Assembly (NCBI GenBank): GCA_032716605.1
Contig: CM064580.1
Coordinates: 31,508,728 to 31,572,727, forward strand
DNA length: 64,000 nt
DNA from: Paralithodes platypus
Lineage: Eukaryota; Arthropoda; Malacostraca; Decapoda; Lithodidae
Reading direction: 5' to 3'
This document shows positions 20,698-33,273 of the stretch, one piece after another. The first letter of the stretch is position 1. Each line of letters opens with the position of its first letter. The translations under genes and the position numbers were made by a program. The notes under the pieces are model-generated. The model was not told the DNA's origin, did no database searches, and saw only the letters and a program-made list of their open reading frames with translations.

Positions 20698-20705
20698 TGG
20701 CGACC
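20698..20705 (+). promoter_or_regulatory. Primer-binding site, element 3
   Basis: TGGCGACC, the same eight bases as in element 1, two bases after the LTR end; compatible with a tRNA-Arg-type primer. Confidence 0.75.
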
Positions 20706-20961
20706 TTAGTCCAGGATATAGTGAACTGAGTTTTGCAGGATTTTTTTGGGGAGAAATCTTATTCGCCATTTTTGGGTTCGATTTTATTTCTCGCAGTGTT
20801 GGCAGTTGACATTGTTTTTGAGGATATATGGAAGTTGTTGGAGTTTATTGGTGACCTAGTATTGCACTTAAAAACATCTTCGAATATTTTTTGTGAATAA
20901 AGCTACGCGAGAGTTTGACTACTTTTGTCTTGACTTAGGATTTTTTTTTTTTTACTCCATC

Positions 20962-22090
20962 ATGTCGTCACTGGACGGGTTTGAGCATAGTGAGGGCACA
21001 GTGCGAGAGACAGGCGAGGAGGTGGAGAAGGTGGAGTTGTTAGACGGCGTTCGGGTGGTGAACGGTGAGGAGGATGCTCGGAGGTTTTTGGAGGAGCCTG
21101 TGTCGGCGGACCGGGTGTCGGGGCTGGACCGGTATGGACTGCAGTGTATAGCCACGGTCTTAGGGTTTTCTTGCACTAGCGGTTGGTCAAGAAGTGAGTT
21201 GGTTACCTGTGTGCTGGGTTGGGTGCATGAGGCTTCGGGTGGAGAGGGAGCTGGGGCACCTTCGTCCCAGCCCCCAATCCACTCAACTCCTATCATGGCG
21301 CCCCCTCGGGTTCCGGAGCCGAGTACGTTCCCGCAGGCCGATGTCCACTAAAGTTGGTTCCAGTGTTTGATGAGTCAGGAGTTACAGAATTCTTTCTCCG
21401 TTTTGAGAAAAAGTGCCGGGAGCACCAATGGCCCGAGGAGAAGTGGGCAGCCCTCGTTTCTTCACGATTGACGGGGAAAGCACTCAAGGCGTACGATGCT
21501 TTGCCCCTAGATTCCTGTGTGAATTATGAGGCGTTGAAAGAGGCTGTCCTGAGGGCGTATGAGTTGCAGCCAGAGACCTATAGGCTGAAGTATAGGGCTG
21601 TTCCTAAGCGAAAGGAGAGTACTTTCCAGGAACACGCTAGAGAACTATCAGATGCGTTTGAGAATTGGTTGAGGTCGGAGAAAGCAACTACTTTTGATGC
21701 GGTGAAGCAATTAGTGTTGTTAGAACAATTCTTTAAATACACTGGTGGGGACTTGACTCTTAACCTGAAAGAAAAGCAACCTAAAACTCTGCAGGAGGCG
21801 GCTGAGTTGGCTGACCTCAGGTTGTCGTTAATTCGTGGGTGCGGGTCTGCCCAGAGAGCTGAGGCAGGTAACAAGGGGTGTACCACCCCACCCCCCCGAA
21901 CTAATGATACAACAAATTATCCTAATAAGAGCACTGTTGCCAATTTTGAACCCAAGTCGAAATCCTTCTCGTAAAAGAAAGGCCAGGGCCCTTCCCCACC
22001 CCAGGGTAAGTCAAGGAGTGAGGTGGAGTGTTTTAAGTGCCATAAGAAACCCATATTGCGCGCTCTTGTCCGAGCACACAGTCTACAGCG
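20962..22090 (+). pseudogene. gag: Element 3 gag
   Basis: ATG 20962 follows a long T tract and begins Met-Ser-Ser-Leu-Asp-Gly. The N-terminal domain parallels element 1 (Tyr-Gly-Leu-Gln-Cys-Ile-Ala-Thr-Val-Leu-Gly). The first frame stops at 21349-21351 and the capsid is in another frame (21354-21974). The coiled-coil region of element 1 is missing here, an internal deletion of a few hundred bp. The SCAN-like capsid is well preserved: Trp-Leu-Arg-Ser-Glu, Leu-Val-Leu-Leu-Glu-Gln-Phe-Phe, Pro-Lys-Thr...Glu-Ala-Ala. The zinc knuckle near 22032-22075 keeps the Cys-Phe-Lys-Cys half, but the His/Cys half is out of frame after a small indel. Confidence 0.85.
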
Positions 22091-23034
22091 GTGGTGTCTC
22101 TAGTGAGCAACATCGGGGTGTCTTTGAGGTCTTCCGCGTTTGCCCGGAGTAAATCGTCGGTTGCGAAGTCACAGTCGGTGAAGAAGCATAAGGAGGGCTC
22201 GCTACCCGTCCGAGATGCTTTTTGTGGTCATAGGGGACATGGCACTGTGAGGTGGGCTGGTGTGGAACATAGGCTTGAGTTGTTGCGTGATACGGGTGCC
22301 TCCCAGACGTTACTTAAGAACTTCACTGGTAAGCCTATTAACGCAGCTCGGGTTATAGTGGTTCAAGGCATCAATGCTGTGCGGTCTTACCCGCTGGTGA
22401 GAGTGGAGCTTGTGGTGGATGGTGTGACATGGGAGTTGGATGTGGGGATTGTAGAGAAATTGCCAGTTGAGGGGGTCGACCTCCTTCTCGGTAACGACTT
22501 TGCGGTGGCTACTTCCAAGGTTCCACCCTTAGTCGTTGCCGAGAGGGCGGCCGACACGAGTAGGGAGGGGCAAGAGTGGCTCGAGAGGTGCCAGATGCAG
22601 CAGATGGCGTGTGCTGTCACCAGATCTCAGTCCGCTCAGGTGTCGCAGCCTAGTACCCAGGTTTCAGACCAGCGGAGGAAGGGTCGGAAGGAGAAAGTCA
22701 AGGCTGGTGGTCGGGTTAAGAGTTTGGACCCAGCGACACTCCTTGGTGACTCGGTACTTGCACCACTTTTGAGGTCCGGAGTGGCCCCAGAACCTGTCCC
22801 CCCTAGTGACATGGTAGGGTGTGATAGCACTCCGCGACAGAAACGTTCCCAGGTGAAACAGACTAGACTTCAGCAACCCAGTATCGGGGGTGGCCACAAG
22901 TTGCTCCAGGAGCACTTGGACAGGTTGGCACCCTCTGATATACGACGGATGCAACTAGAAGATCCTAGTCTTGAGAGTTGTGGGAACGGGGCTATTGAAC
23001 TAGATGAGGACAGGGATGCAAAGCCGGATATGTG
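22091..23034 (+). pseudogene. pol: Element 3 protease and pre-integrase linker
   Basis: Long open frame with Asp-Thr-Gly-Ala starting at residue 67 and Val-Asp-Leu-Leu-Leu-Gly-Asn-Asp further on, closely similar to the element 1 protease. Unlike element 1, it has no stop after protease and continues through a basic Arg/Lys-rich linker to the segment that precedes integrase (Gly-Ala-Ile-Glu-Leu-Asp-Glu-Asp). It is cut at about 23030; the last codons to 23050 are LINE-derived. Confidence 0.88.
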
Positions 23035-23139
23035 CGGTGGTGAACGTTGAAATCTCCTATGATGGAGATTTCTGAGAAAGGAGAAATGGATAGAATGTGT
23101 TCCACTGTAGAGTTTAGATAGTCAAAGAATTTGGGAAAG
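23035..23139 (-). mobile_element. LINE copy 0: 5'-end fragment only
   Basis: About 105 bp matching the truncated 5' end of the four LINE copies (endonuclease codons), ending GGGAAAG immediately before satellite, exactly as in copies 1-4. Everything further 3' is replaced by element 3. Confidence 0.92.
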
Positions 23140-26100
23140 TTTACACTATCAGTTCCCATCTGTAGTAGCCTTGTACTGTATTCATCACTCTACAAACCTA
23201 AACACATAATTATGAATGAACCTAATGTACTGTAGAATTTATGACCTGTTTACACTATCAGTTCCCATCTGTAGTAGCCTTGTACTGTATTCATCACTCT
23301 ACAAACCTAAACACATATGAATGAACCTAATGTACTGTAGTATTTATGACCTGTTTACACTATCAGTTCCCATCTGTAGTAGCATTGTACTGTATTCATT
23401 ACTCTACAAACCTAAACACATATGAATGAACTTAATGTACTGTAGTATTTATGACCTGTTTACACTATCAGTTCCCATCTGTAGTAGCCTTGTACTGTAT
23501 TCATCACTCTACAAACCTAAACACATATGAATGAACCTAGTGTACTGTAGTATTTATGACCTGTTTACACTATCAGTTCCCATCTGTAGTAGCCTTGTAC
23601 TGTATTCATCACTCTACAAACCTAAATACATATGAATGGACCTAATGTACTGTAGAATTTATGACCTGTTTACACAATCAGTTCCCATCTGTAGTAGCCT
23701 TGTACTGTATTCATCACTCTACAAACCTAAACACATATGAATGAACCTAATGAACTGTAGTATTTATGACCTGGTTACACTATCAGTTCCCATATGTACT
23801 AGCCTTGTACTGTATTCATCATTCTACAAACCTAAACACATATGAATGAACCTAATGTACTGTAGTATTTATGACCTGTTTACACTATCAGTTCCCATCT
23901 GTAGTAGCCTTGTACTGTATTCATCACTCTACAAACCTAAACACATATGAATGAACCTAATGTACTGTAGTATTTATGACCTGTTTACACTATCAGCTCC
24001 CATCTGTAGTAGCCTTGTACTGTATTCATCACTCTACAAACCTAAACACATATGAATGAACCTAATGTACTGTAGTATTTATGACCTGTTTACACTATCA
24101 GTTCCCATCTGTAGTAGCCTTGTACTGTATCATCACTCTACAAACCTAAACACATATGAATGAACCTAATGTACTGTAGTATTTATGACCTGTTTACACA
24201 ATCAGTTCCCATTTGTAGTAGCCTTGTACTGTATTCATTACTCTACAAACCTAAACACATATGAATGAACCTAATGTACTGTAGTATTTATGACCTGTTT
24301 ACACTATCAGTTCCCATCTGTAGTACCCCTCTACTGTATTCATCACTCTACAAACATAAACACATATGAATGAACCTAATGTACTGTAGTATGTATTACC
24401 TGTTTACACTATCAGTTCCCATCTGAAGTAGCCTTGTACTGTACTCATCACTCTACAAACCTAAACACATATGAATGAACCTAATGTACTGTAGTATTAA
24501 TGACCTGTTTACACTATCAGTTCCCATCTGTAGTAGCCTTGTACTGTATTCATCATTCTACAAACCTAAACACATATGAATGAACCAAATGTACTGTAGT
24601 ATTTATGACCTATTTACTCTATCAGTTTCCATCTGTAGTAGCCTTGTACTGTATTCATCACTCTACAAACCTAAACACATATGAATGAACCTAATGTACT
24701 GATTATTTATGACCTATTTACACTATCAGTTCCCATCTGTAGTAGCCTTGTACTGTATTCATCACTCTACAAACCTAAACACATATGAATGAACCTAATG
24801 TACTGTAGTATTTATGACCTGTTTACACTATTAGTTCGCATCTGTAGTAGCATTGTACTGTATTAATTACTCTACAAACCTAAACACATATGAATGAACC
24901 TAATGTACTGTAGTATTTATGACCTGTTTACACTATCAGTTCCCATCTGTAGTAGCCTTTTACTGTATTCATCACTCTACAAACCTAAACACATATGAAT
25001 GAACCTAGTGTACTGTAGTATTTATGACCTGTTTACACTATCAATTCCCATCTGTAGTCGCCTTGTACTGTATTCATCACTCTACAAACCTAAACACATA
25101 TGAATGAACCTAATGTACTGTAGTATTTATGACCTGTTTACACTATCAGTTCCCATCTGTAGTAGCCTTGTACTGTATTCATCACTCTACAAACCTAAAC
25201 ACATATGAATGAACCTAATGTACTGTAGTATTTATGACCTGTTTACACTATCAGTTCCCATCTGTAGTAGCCTTGTACTGTATTCATCACTCTACAAACC
25301 TAAACACATATGAATGAACCTAATGTACTGTAGTATTTATGACCTGTTTACACTATCAGTTCCCATCTGTAGTAGCCTTGTACTGTATTCATCACTCTAC
25401 AAACCTAAACACATATGAATGAACCTAATGTACTGTAGTATTTATGACATGTTTACACTATCAGTTCCCATCTGTAGTAGCCTTGTACTGTATTCATCAC
25501 TCTACAAACCTAAACACATATGAATGAACCTAGTGTACTGTAGTATTTATGACATGTTTACACTATCAGTTCCCATCTGTAGTAGCCTTGTACTGTATTC
25601 ATCACTCTACAAACCTAAACACATATGAATGAACCTAATGTACTGTAGTATTTATGACCTGTTTACACTATCAGTTCCCATCTGTAGTAGCCTTGTACTG
25701 TATTCATCACTCTACAAACATAAACACATATGAATGAACCTAATGTACTGTAGTATTTATGACCTGTTTACACTATCAGTTCCCATCTGTATTAGCCTTG
25801 TACTGTATTCACTATCAAACCTAAACACATATGAATGAACCTAATGTACTGTAGTATTTATGACCTGTTTACACTATCAGTTCCCATCTGTAGTAGCCTT
25901 GTACTGTATTCATCACTCTACAAACCTAAACACATATGAATGAACCTAATGTACTGTAGAATTTATGACCTGTTTACACTATCAGTTCCCATCTGTAGTA
26001 GCCTTGTACTGTATTCATCACTCTACAAACATAAACACATATGAATGAACCTAATGTACTGTAGTATTTATGACCTGTTTACACTATCAGTTCCCATTTG

Positions 26101-29100
26101 TAGTAGCCTTGTACTGTATTCATCACTCTACAAACCAAAACACATATGAATGAACCTAATGTCCTGTAGTATTTATGACCTGTTTACACTATCAGTTCCC
26201 ATCTGTAGTAGCCTTGTACTGTATTCATCACTCTACGAACCTAAACACATAATTATGAATGAACCTAATGTACTGTAGAATTTATGACCTGTTTACACTA
26301 TCAGTTCCCATCTGTAGTAGCCTTGTACTGTATTCATCACTCTACAAACATAAACACATATGAATGAACCTAATGTACTGTAGTATTTATGACCTGTTTA
26401 CACTATCAGTTCCCATCTGTAGTAGCATTGTACTGTATTCATTACTCTAGAAACCTAAACACATATGAATGAACCTAATGTACTGTAGTATTTATGACCT
26501 GTTTACACAATCAGTTCCCATCTGTAGTAGCCTTGTACTGTATTCATCACTCTACAAACTTAAACACATATGAATGAACCTAATGTACTGTAGTATTTAT
26601 GACCTGTTTACACTATCAGTTCCCATCTGTAGTAGCCTTGTACTGTATTCATCACTCTACAAACCTAAACACATATGAATGAACCTAGTGTACTGTAGTA
26701 TTTATGACCTGTTTACACTATCAGTTCCCATCTGTAGTAGCCTTGTACTGTATTCATCACTCTACAAACCTAAACACATATGAATGAACCTAATGTACTG
26801 TAGTATTTATGACCTGTTTACACATTCAGTTCCCATCTGTAGTAGCCTTGTACTGTATTCATCACTCTACAAACCTAAACACATATGAATGAACCTAATG
26901 TACTGTAGTATTTATGACCTGTTTACACTATCAGTTCCCATCTGTAGTAGCCTTGTACTGTATTCATCACTCTACAAACCTAAACACATATGAATGAACC
27001 TAGTGTACTGTAGTATTTATGACCTGTGTTACACTATCAGTTCCCATCTGTAGTAGCCTTGTACTGTATTCATCACTCTACAAACCTAAACACATATGAA
27101 TGAACCTAATGTACTGTAGTATTTATGACCTGTTTACACAATCAGTTCCCATTTGTAGTAGCCTTGTACTGTATTCATTACTCTACAAACCTAAACACAT
27201 ATGAATGAACCTAATGTACTGTAGTATTTATGACCTGTTTACACTATCAGTTCCCATCTGTAGTACCCTTCTACTGTATTCATCACTCTACAAACATAAA
27301 CACATATGAATGAACCAAATGTTCTGTAGTATGTATTACCTGTTTACACTATCAGTTCCCATCTGAAGTAGCCTTGTACTGTACTCATCACTCTACAAAC
27401 CTAAACACATATGAATGAACCTAATGTACTGTAGTATTAATGACCTGTTTACACTATCAGTTCCCATCTGTAGTAGCCTTGTACTGTATTCATCATTCTA
27501 CAAACCTAAACACATATGAATGAACCTAATGTACTGTAGTATTTATGACCTATTTACTCTATCAGTTTCCATCTGTAGTACCCTTGTACTGTATTCATCA
27601 CTCTACAAACCTAAACACATATGAATGAACCTAATGTACTGATTATTTATGACCTATTTACACTATCAGTTCCCATCTGTAGTAGCCTTGTACTGTATTC
27701 ATCACTCTACAAACCTAAACACATATGAATACTGTACTGTATTGACCTGTTTACACTCTCATCTGTAGTAGCATTGTACTGTACATCTCTACAACCTAAA
27801 CACATGAATGAACCTAATGTACTGTAGTATTTATGACCTGTTACACTATCAGTTTCCCATCTGTAGTAGCCTTGTACCTGTATTCATCACTCTACAAACC
27901 TAAACACATATGAATGAACCTAATGTTGTACTGATTATTTATGACCTATTTACACTATCAGTTCCCATCTGTAGTAGCCTTGTACTGTATTCATCACTCT
28001 ACAAACCTAAACACATATGAATGAACCTAATGTACTGTAGTATTTATGACCTGTTTACACTATCAGTTCGCATCTGTAGTAGCATTGTACTGTATTAATT
28101 ACTCTACAAACCTAAACACATATGAATGAACCTAATGTACTGTAGTATTTATGACCTGTTTACACTATCAGTTCCCATCTGTAGTAGCCTTTTACTGTAT
28201 TCATCACTCTACAAACCTAAACACATATGAATGAACCTAGTGTACTGTAGTATTTATGACCTGTTTACACTATCAATTCCCATCTGTAGTCGCCTTGTAC
28301 TGTATTCATCACTCTACAAACCTAAACACATATGAATGAACCTAATGTACTGTAGTATTTATGACCTGTTTACACTATCAGTTCCCATCTGTAGTAGCCT
28401 TGTACTGTATTCATCACTCTACAAACCTAAACACATATGAATGAACCTAATGTACTGTAGTATTTATGACCTGTTTACACTATCAGTTCCCATCTGTAGT
28501 AGCCTTGTACTGTATTCATCACTCTACAAACCTAAACACATATGAATGAACCTTATGTACTGTAGTATTTATGACCTGTTTACACTATCAGTTCCCATCT
28601 GTAGTAGCCTTGTACTGTATTCATCACTCTACAAACCTAAACACATATGAATGAACCTAATGTACTGTAGTATTTATGACATGTTTACACTATCAGTTCC
28701 CATCTGTAGTAGCCTTGTACTGTATTCATCACTCTACAAACCTAAACACATATGAATGAACCTAGTGTACTGTAGTATTTATGACATGTTTACACTATCA
28801 GTTCCCATCTGTAGTAGCCTTGTACTGTATTCATCACGCTACAAACCTAAACACATATGAATGAACCTAATGTACTGTAGTATTTATGACCTGTTTACAC
28901 TATCAGTTCCCATCTGTAGTAGCCTTGTACTGTATTCATCACTCTACAAACATAAACACATATGAATGAACCTAATGTACTGTAGTATTTATGACCTGTT
29001 TACACTATCAGTTCCCATCTGTATTAGCCTTGTACTGTATTCATCACTCTACAAACCTAAACACATATGAATGAACCTAATGTACTGTAGTATTTATGAC

Positions 29101-30670
29101 CTGTTTACACTATCAGTTCCCATCTGTAGTAGCCTTGTACTGTATTCATCACTCTACAAACCTAAACACATATGAATGAACCTAATGTACTGTAGAATTT
29201 ATGACCTGTTTACACTATCAGTTCCCATCTGTAGTAGCCTTATACTGTATTCATCACTCTACAAACATAAACACATATGAATGAACCTAATGTACTGTAG
29301 TATTTATGACCTGTTTACACTATCAGTTCCCATTTGTAGTAGCCTTGTACTGTATTCATCACTCTACAAACCAAAACACATATGAATGAACCTAATGTCC
29401 TGTAGTATTTATGACCTGTTTACACTATCAGTTCCCATCTGTAGTAGCCTTGTACTGTATTCATCACTCTACGAACCTAAACACATAATTATGAATGAAC
29501 CTAATGTACTGTAGAATTTATGACCTGTTTACACTATCATTCCCATCTGTAGTAGCCTTGTACTGTATTCACTCTACAAACATAAACACATATGAATGAA
29601 CCTAATGTACTGTAGTATTTATGACCTGTTTACACTATCAGTTCCCATCTGTAGTAGCATTGTACTGTATTCATTACTCTAGAAACCTAAACACATATGA
29701 ATGAACCTAATGTACTGTAGTATTTATGACCTGTTTACACAATCAGTTCCCATCTGTAGTAGCCTTGTACTGTATTCATCACTCTACAAACTTAAACACA
29801 TATGAATGAACCTAATGTACTGTAGTATTTATGACCTGTTTACACTATCAGTTCCCATCTGTAGTAGCCTTGTACTGTATTCATCACTCTAACAAACCTA
29901 AACACATATGAATGAACCTAGTGTAGTATTTATGACCTGTTTACACTATCAGTTCCCATCTGTAGTAGCCTTGTACTGTATTCATCACTCTACAAACCTA
30001 AACACATATGAATGAACCTAATGTACTGTAGTATTTATGACCTGTTTACACAATCAGTTCCCATCTGTAGTAGCCTTGTACTGTATTCATCACTCTACAA
30101 ACCTAAACACATATGAATGAACCTAATGTACTGTAGTATTTATGACCTGTTTACACTATCAGTTCCCCTCTGTAGTAGCCTTGTACTGTATTCATCACTC
30201 TACAAACCTAAACACATATGAATGAACCTAGTGTACTGTAGTATGTATGACCTGTTTACACTATCAGTTCCCATCTGTAGTAGCCTTTTACTGTATTCAT
30301 CACTCTACAAACCTAAACATATATGAACCTAATGTACTGTAGTATTTATGACCTGTTTACACAATCAGTTCCCATCTGTAGTAGCCTTGTACTGTATTCA
30401 TCACTCTACAAACCTAAACACATATGAATGAACCTAATGTACTGTAGTATTTATGACCTGTTTACACTATCAGTTCCCATATGTAGTAGCCTTGTACTGT
30501 ATTCATCAGTCTACAAACCTAAACACATATGAATTAACCTAATGTACTGTAGTATTTTTGACCTGTTTACACTATCAGTTCCCATCTGTAGTACCCTTGT
30601 ACTGTATTCATCACTCTACAAACCTAAACACATATGAATGAACCTAATGTACTGTAGTATTTATGACCTG
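23140..30670. repeat. 105 bp satellite, block 1 (~72 monomers)
   Basis: Head-to-tail 105 bp monomers containing TTTACACTATCAGTTCCCAT, GTACTGTA (twice) and CACATATGAATG. Monomers differ by a few substitutions. A 28-monomer (2940 bp) higher-order unit is visible: marker variants such as ATGTATTACC at 24391 recur at 27331. An additional noisy duplication (27731-27936) lengthens the second unit by about 290 bp. Each monomer has one stop in its most open forward frame; no coding role is inferred. Confidence 0.98.
27731..27936. other. Error-like, deletion-rich satellite segment
   Basis: Here the monomers carry many small deletions and insertions unlike the substitutions elsewhere, and the following clean monomers repeat what this segment should have said (the ATTATTTATG marker at 27643 appears again at 27933). 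It looks like an assembly overlap or an unpolished read patch. Confidence 0.65.
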
Positions 30671-30777
30671 TTTTTTTTTTTTTTTTTTTTTTTTTTCTAT
30701 GTGATTGAGGGAGGCAAAAGGCATTACTGTCTATAGCGAGTGCCTCCCCCATAGTTGAAAGAGTGACAGGGCCAAAA

Positions 30778-32849
30778 TCAAGGGACGTTCGAGCCAAAAT
30801 GCCTGGACACACGGAGTTTGAAGCAATTTAAGTCATAGGAAGAGGGAAAGACTGATTCTGGGAGAGAGTTCCAGAGCTCAGCTGTTGAGTAGAAGAAAGT
30901 TTGAGAGTAACGTTTCACTCTTGGGTTGGAGAGTTGCACAGAGTAGGGGTGGTATTGAGTTGCAAGACGGGTGCCACATGCCCTACGTCCCAGAGCACTG
31001 GGATAGCTCTGAGGAACACTGATTATTATAGTAGCGATAGAATAGCGAGAGAGATGCAACATTGCGGCGGAGAGAGAGAGATTGCAGAGAGTTGGTGAGT
31101 GGACGGGAGTTAATGATACGAAAGGCCTTCCTTTCAACTTTGTCTAGGAGAGCGGTGTGAGAGGAACCTCCCCACACATGTGAACAATACTCAATACAAG
31201 GGCGCACTATGCCCCTGCACAGAGCAAGAAGCTGTGCTGGGGAAAAGAACCCCCTAAGGCGGTTGAGCACACCCAGCTTTTGGGAGGCTGCCTTAGCAAG
31301 AATGGTAATATGGTCCTTCCAAATGAGAGCAGAAGAAAAAGAGACACCAAGAATATTGAGAGAAGATGAAAGGTTGATTTTTGTATTGTTGAAGAATAAG
31401 GGATAGTCCGCTGGGAGATCCTGACGGGTAGATAGATGGAGAAATTGGGTTTTGGAGGCATTAAAGTTAACAAGGTTTTCTCTGCCCCAATTGGAAATAG
31501 TATTTAGATCAGAATTTAATAGTTCTATGGCTTCATTACATTTGTCGTTAAGGAATTGCTGGCTGGGGCGTTCTGAAAAACTAATGGAGTAGTGTAAGGT
31601 TGAGTCGTCTGCGTATGAATGGATGGGAATTAAGGTACAGTTAAGGAGATCATTTATAAAAATTAGAAAGAGAATAGGAGATAGGACAGAGCCCTGAGGA
31701 ACACCGGAGTTTATAGGGTGAGGAAGTGAACAATGGCCGTCCACAACCGCGGCTATGGAACGGCCGGAAAGGAAATTAGAGACAAAGGCACAGATGGAGG
31801 GATAGAAACCGAAGGAGGGTAGTTTAGAAATTAAAGATTTATGCCAGACTCTATCGAAGGCTTTCGATATGTCTAGTGCAATAGAAAAAGTCTCACCGAA
31901 GTCCCGAAAGGAGGATGACCAAGAGTTAGTAAGATATGAAAGAAGATCACCAGTAGAGCGACCCTTAAGGAAGCCATACTGGCGATCTGAGAGCAGATTA
32001 TGAGAAGAGAAATGCTTAAGAAATTTGGAAGCAAGAATAGTTTCAAAAACTTTAGAAAGACAAGAGAGAGCAATTGGACGATAGTTGGAGGGTTGAGAGC
32101 GGTCACCCTTCTTTGGGACAGGTTGAATGTGAGCAAACTTCCAGCATGAAGGGAAGACGTTAGAGGATAGACAGAGACGAAAGAGTTTGCCTAGGCAGGG
32201 AGTCAGCACGGAAGCACAGTTTTTGAGAACAACAGGAGGAACACCGTCCGAACCGTACGCCTTATTAGTGTTAAGCCCAGAGAGGGTAGAAAGTACATCT
32301 TTAGAAGAGATTAGGATATTAGGCATAAGTAAGAGAGAGGAGGGCGGAGAGGGAGGAATAGCACCGGAATCATCCAAGGTGGAGTTTCTAGCAAAAGTTT
32401 GAGCGAAGAGTTTAGCTTTGTCAGAGGAAGAAGTGATGGTAGTGCCATCAGAGTGGGAAAGGGGAGGGAAAGACGAGGAAGAGAAATTGTTGGAGAGGTT
32501 TTTGGCTAGATGCCAGAAAGCTTGGGAAGAGCTAGAGTTGGATAGTTCAGTGCAATTATTATTGATGAAAGAGTGTTTAGCAAGTCGAAGAACAGATTTG
32601 GCTTGATTCCGGGCAGAAACATAAGAAGAATGAGAGTCTTGAGTTTTAAGGCGTCGGTACCGTTTGAATGCTTCCTCCTTATTGCGGACAGCAGTAGAAC
32701 AGGCGTGAGTAAACCAAGATTTTTTAGCATTAGTCTGAGAGAAAGAGAATGGAATGTATGCTTCCATGCCCGATAGGATTACCTCGGTGATGCGTTCAGC
32801 ACTCTCCGAGGGTCCCCGGCCACGGAAGCAGAAATAATTCCATTGAAAA
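30778..32849 (-). pseudogene. LINE copy 1 reverse transcriptase
   Basis: The main frame is 32767-30983 (594 codons), the longest among the copies. It would synthesise cDNA on nicked DNA. Blocks: Asp-Ile-Ser-Lys-Ala-Phe-Asp, Ser-Gly-Val-Pro-Gln-Gly-Ser-Val-Leu-Ser-Pro, catalytic Tyr-Ala-Asp-Asp at residues 385-388 (31615-31604), then a thumb region. A frameshift near 31000-31100 moves the C-terminal domain (Ala-Glu-Leu-Trp-Asn-Ser-Leu-Pro) to another frame ending at 30778. A shift at about 32850, caused by an 8 bp deletion relative to copy 4, separates it from the endonuclease. Confidence 0.92.
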
Positions 32850-33273
32850 TCAAAGAAGTACTGCCTCCCAGTCGGCAGCGCGAAAGTGCCACAAGCGCCG
32901 CCGGCTAGGAGGATCGGGTGGCCGTACTGGAGAGATAGGACAGGTGACAGAGATAAGTTTATGGTCGCAGGAGCCCAGAGGAGAGAAAAGATCGACAGTA
33001 TAAGAAGAAGGGTTAGAAGTTAGAAACAAGTCAAGAATGTTGGGCCGATCTCCGATGCGATCCGGGATACGGGTGGGTTGCTGAACTAACTGCTCTATGT
33101 CATTTATGATAGAGAAGACGTAGGCTTGTTCACCAGGTGGATCAGTAGTGTGAGAGGAGAGCCATTGGTGGTGGTGAACGTTGAAATCTCCTAAGATGGA
33201 GATTTCTGAGAAAGGAGAAATGGATAGAATGTGTTCCACTGTAGAGTTTAGATAGTCAAAGAATTTGGGAAAG
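32850..33273 (-). pseudogene. LINE copy 1 endonuclease, C-terminal part
   Basis: Apurinic-type endonuclease that would nick the target. Only the C-terminal part remains: Gly-Asp-Phe-Asn at residues 35-38 of the frame, Leu-Asp-Leu-Phe-Leu-Thr-Ser, and Asp-His-Lys-Leu-Ile-Ser-Val, with Cys replacing the usual Ser before Asp-His. The open frame extends into the flanking satellite, whose ATG at 33293 happens to be in frame. Confidence 0.9.

Larger units (their letters stand above)
19064..23034 (+). mobile_element. Element 3: truncated LTR retrotransposon related to element 1
   Basis: 5' LTR, primer-binding site, gag, knuckle and protease are present in the same order and with clear protein similarity to element 1. 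Homology stops in the linker before integrase, at about 23030, where LINE sequence starts; integrase, RT and the 3' LTR are absent. The start is uncertain: TGTGAC at 19064 is chosen, but TGTCAC at 19027 is an alternative. Confidence 0.88.
30671..33273 (-). mobile_element. LINE copy 1 (jockey/CR1-like), 5'-truncated, in satellite
   Basis: 2603 bp non-LTR element read on the minus strand. Its poly(A) tail appears as T at 30671-30696, and its truncated 5' end GGGAAAG abuts satellite at 33273/33274. It interrupts a monomer between GACCTG and TTTACAC, with no clear target-site duplication. It contains the C-terminal part of the endonuclease, complete RT and C-terminal domain. Copies 2-4 have the same two boundaries. 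Confidence 0.95.
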
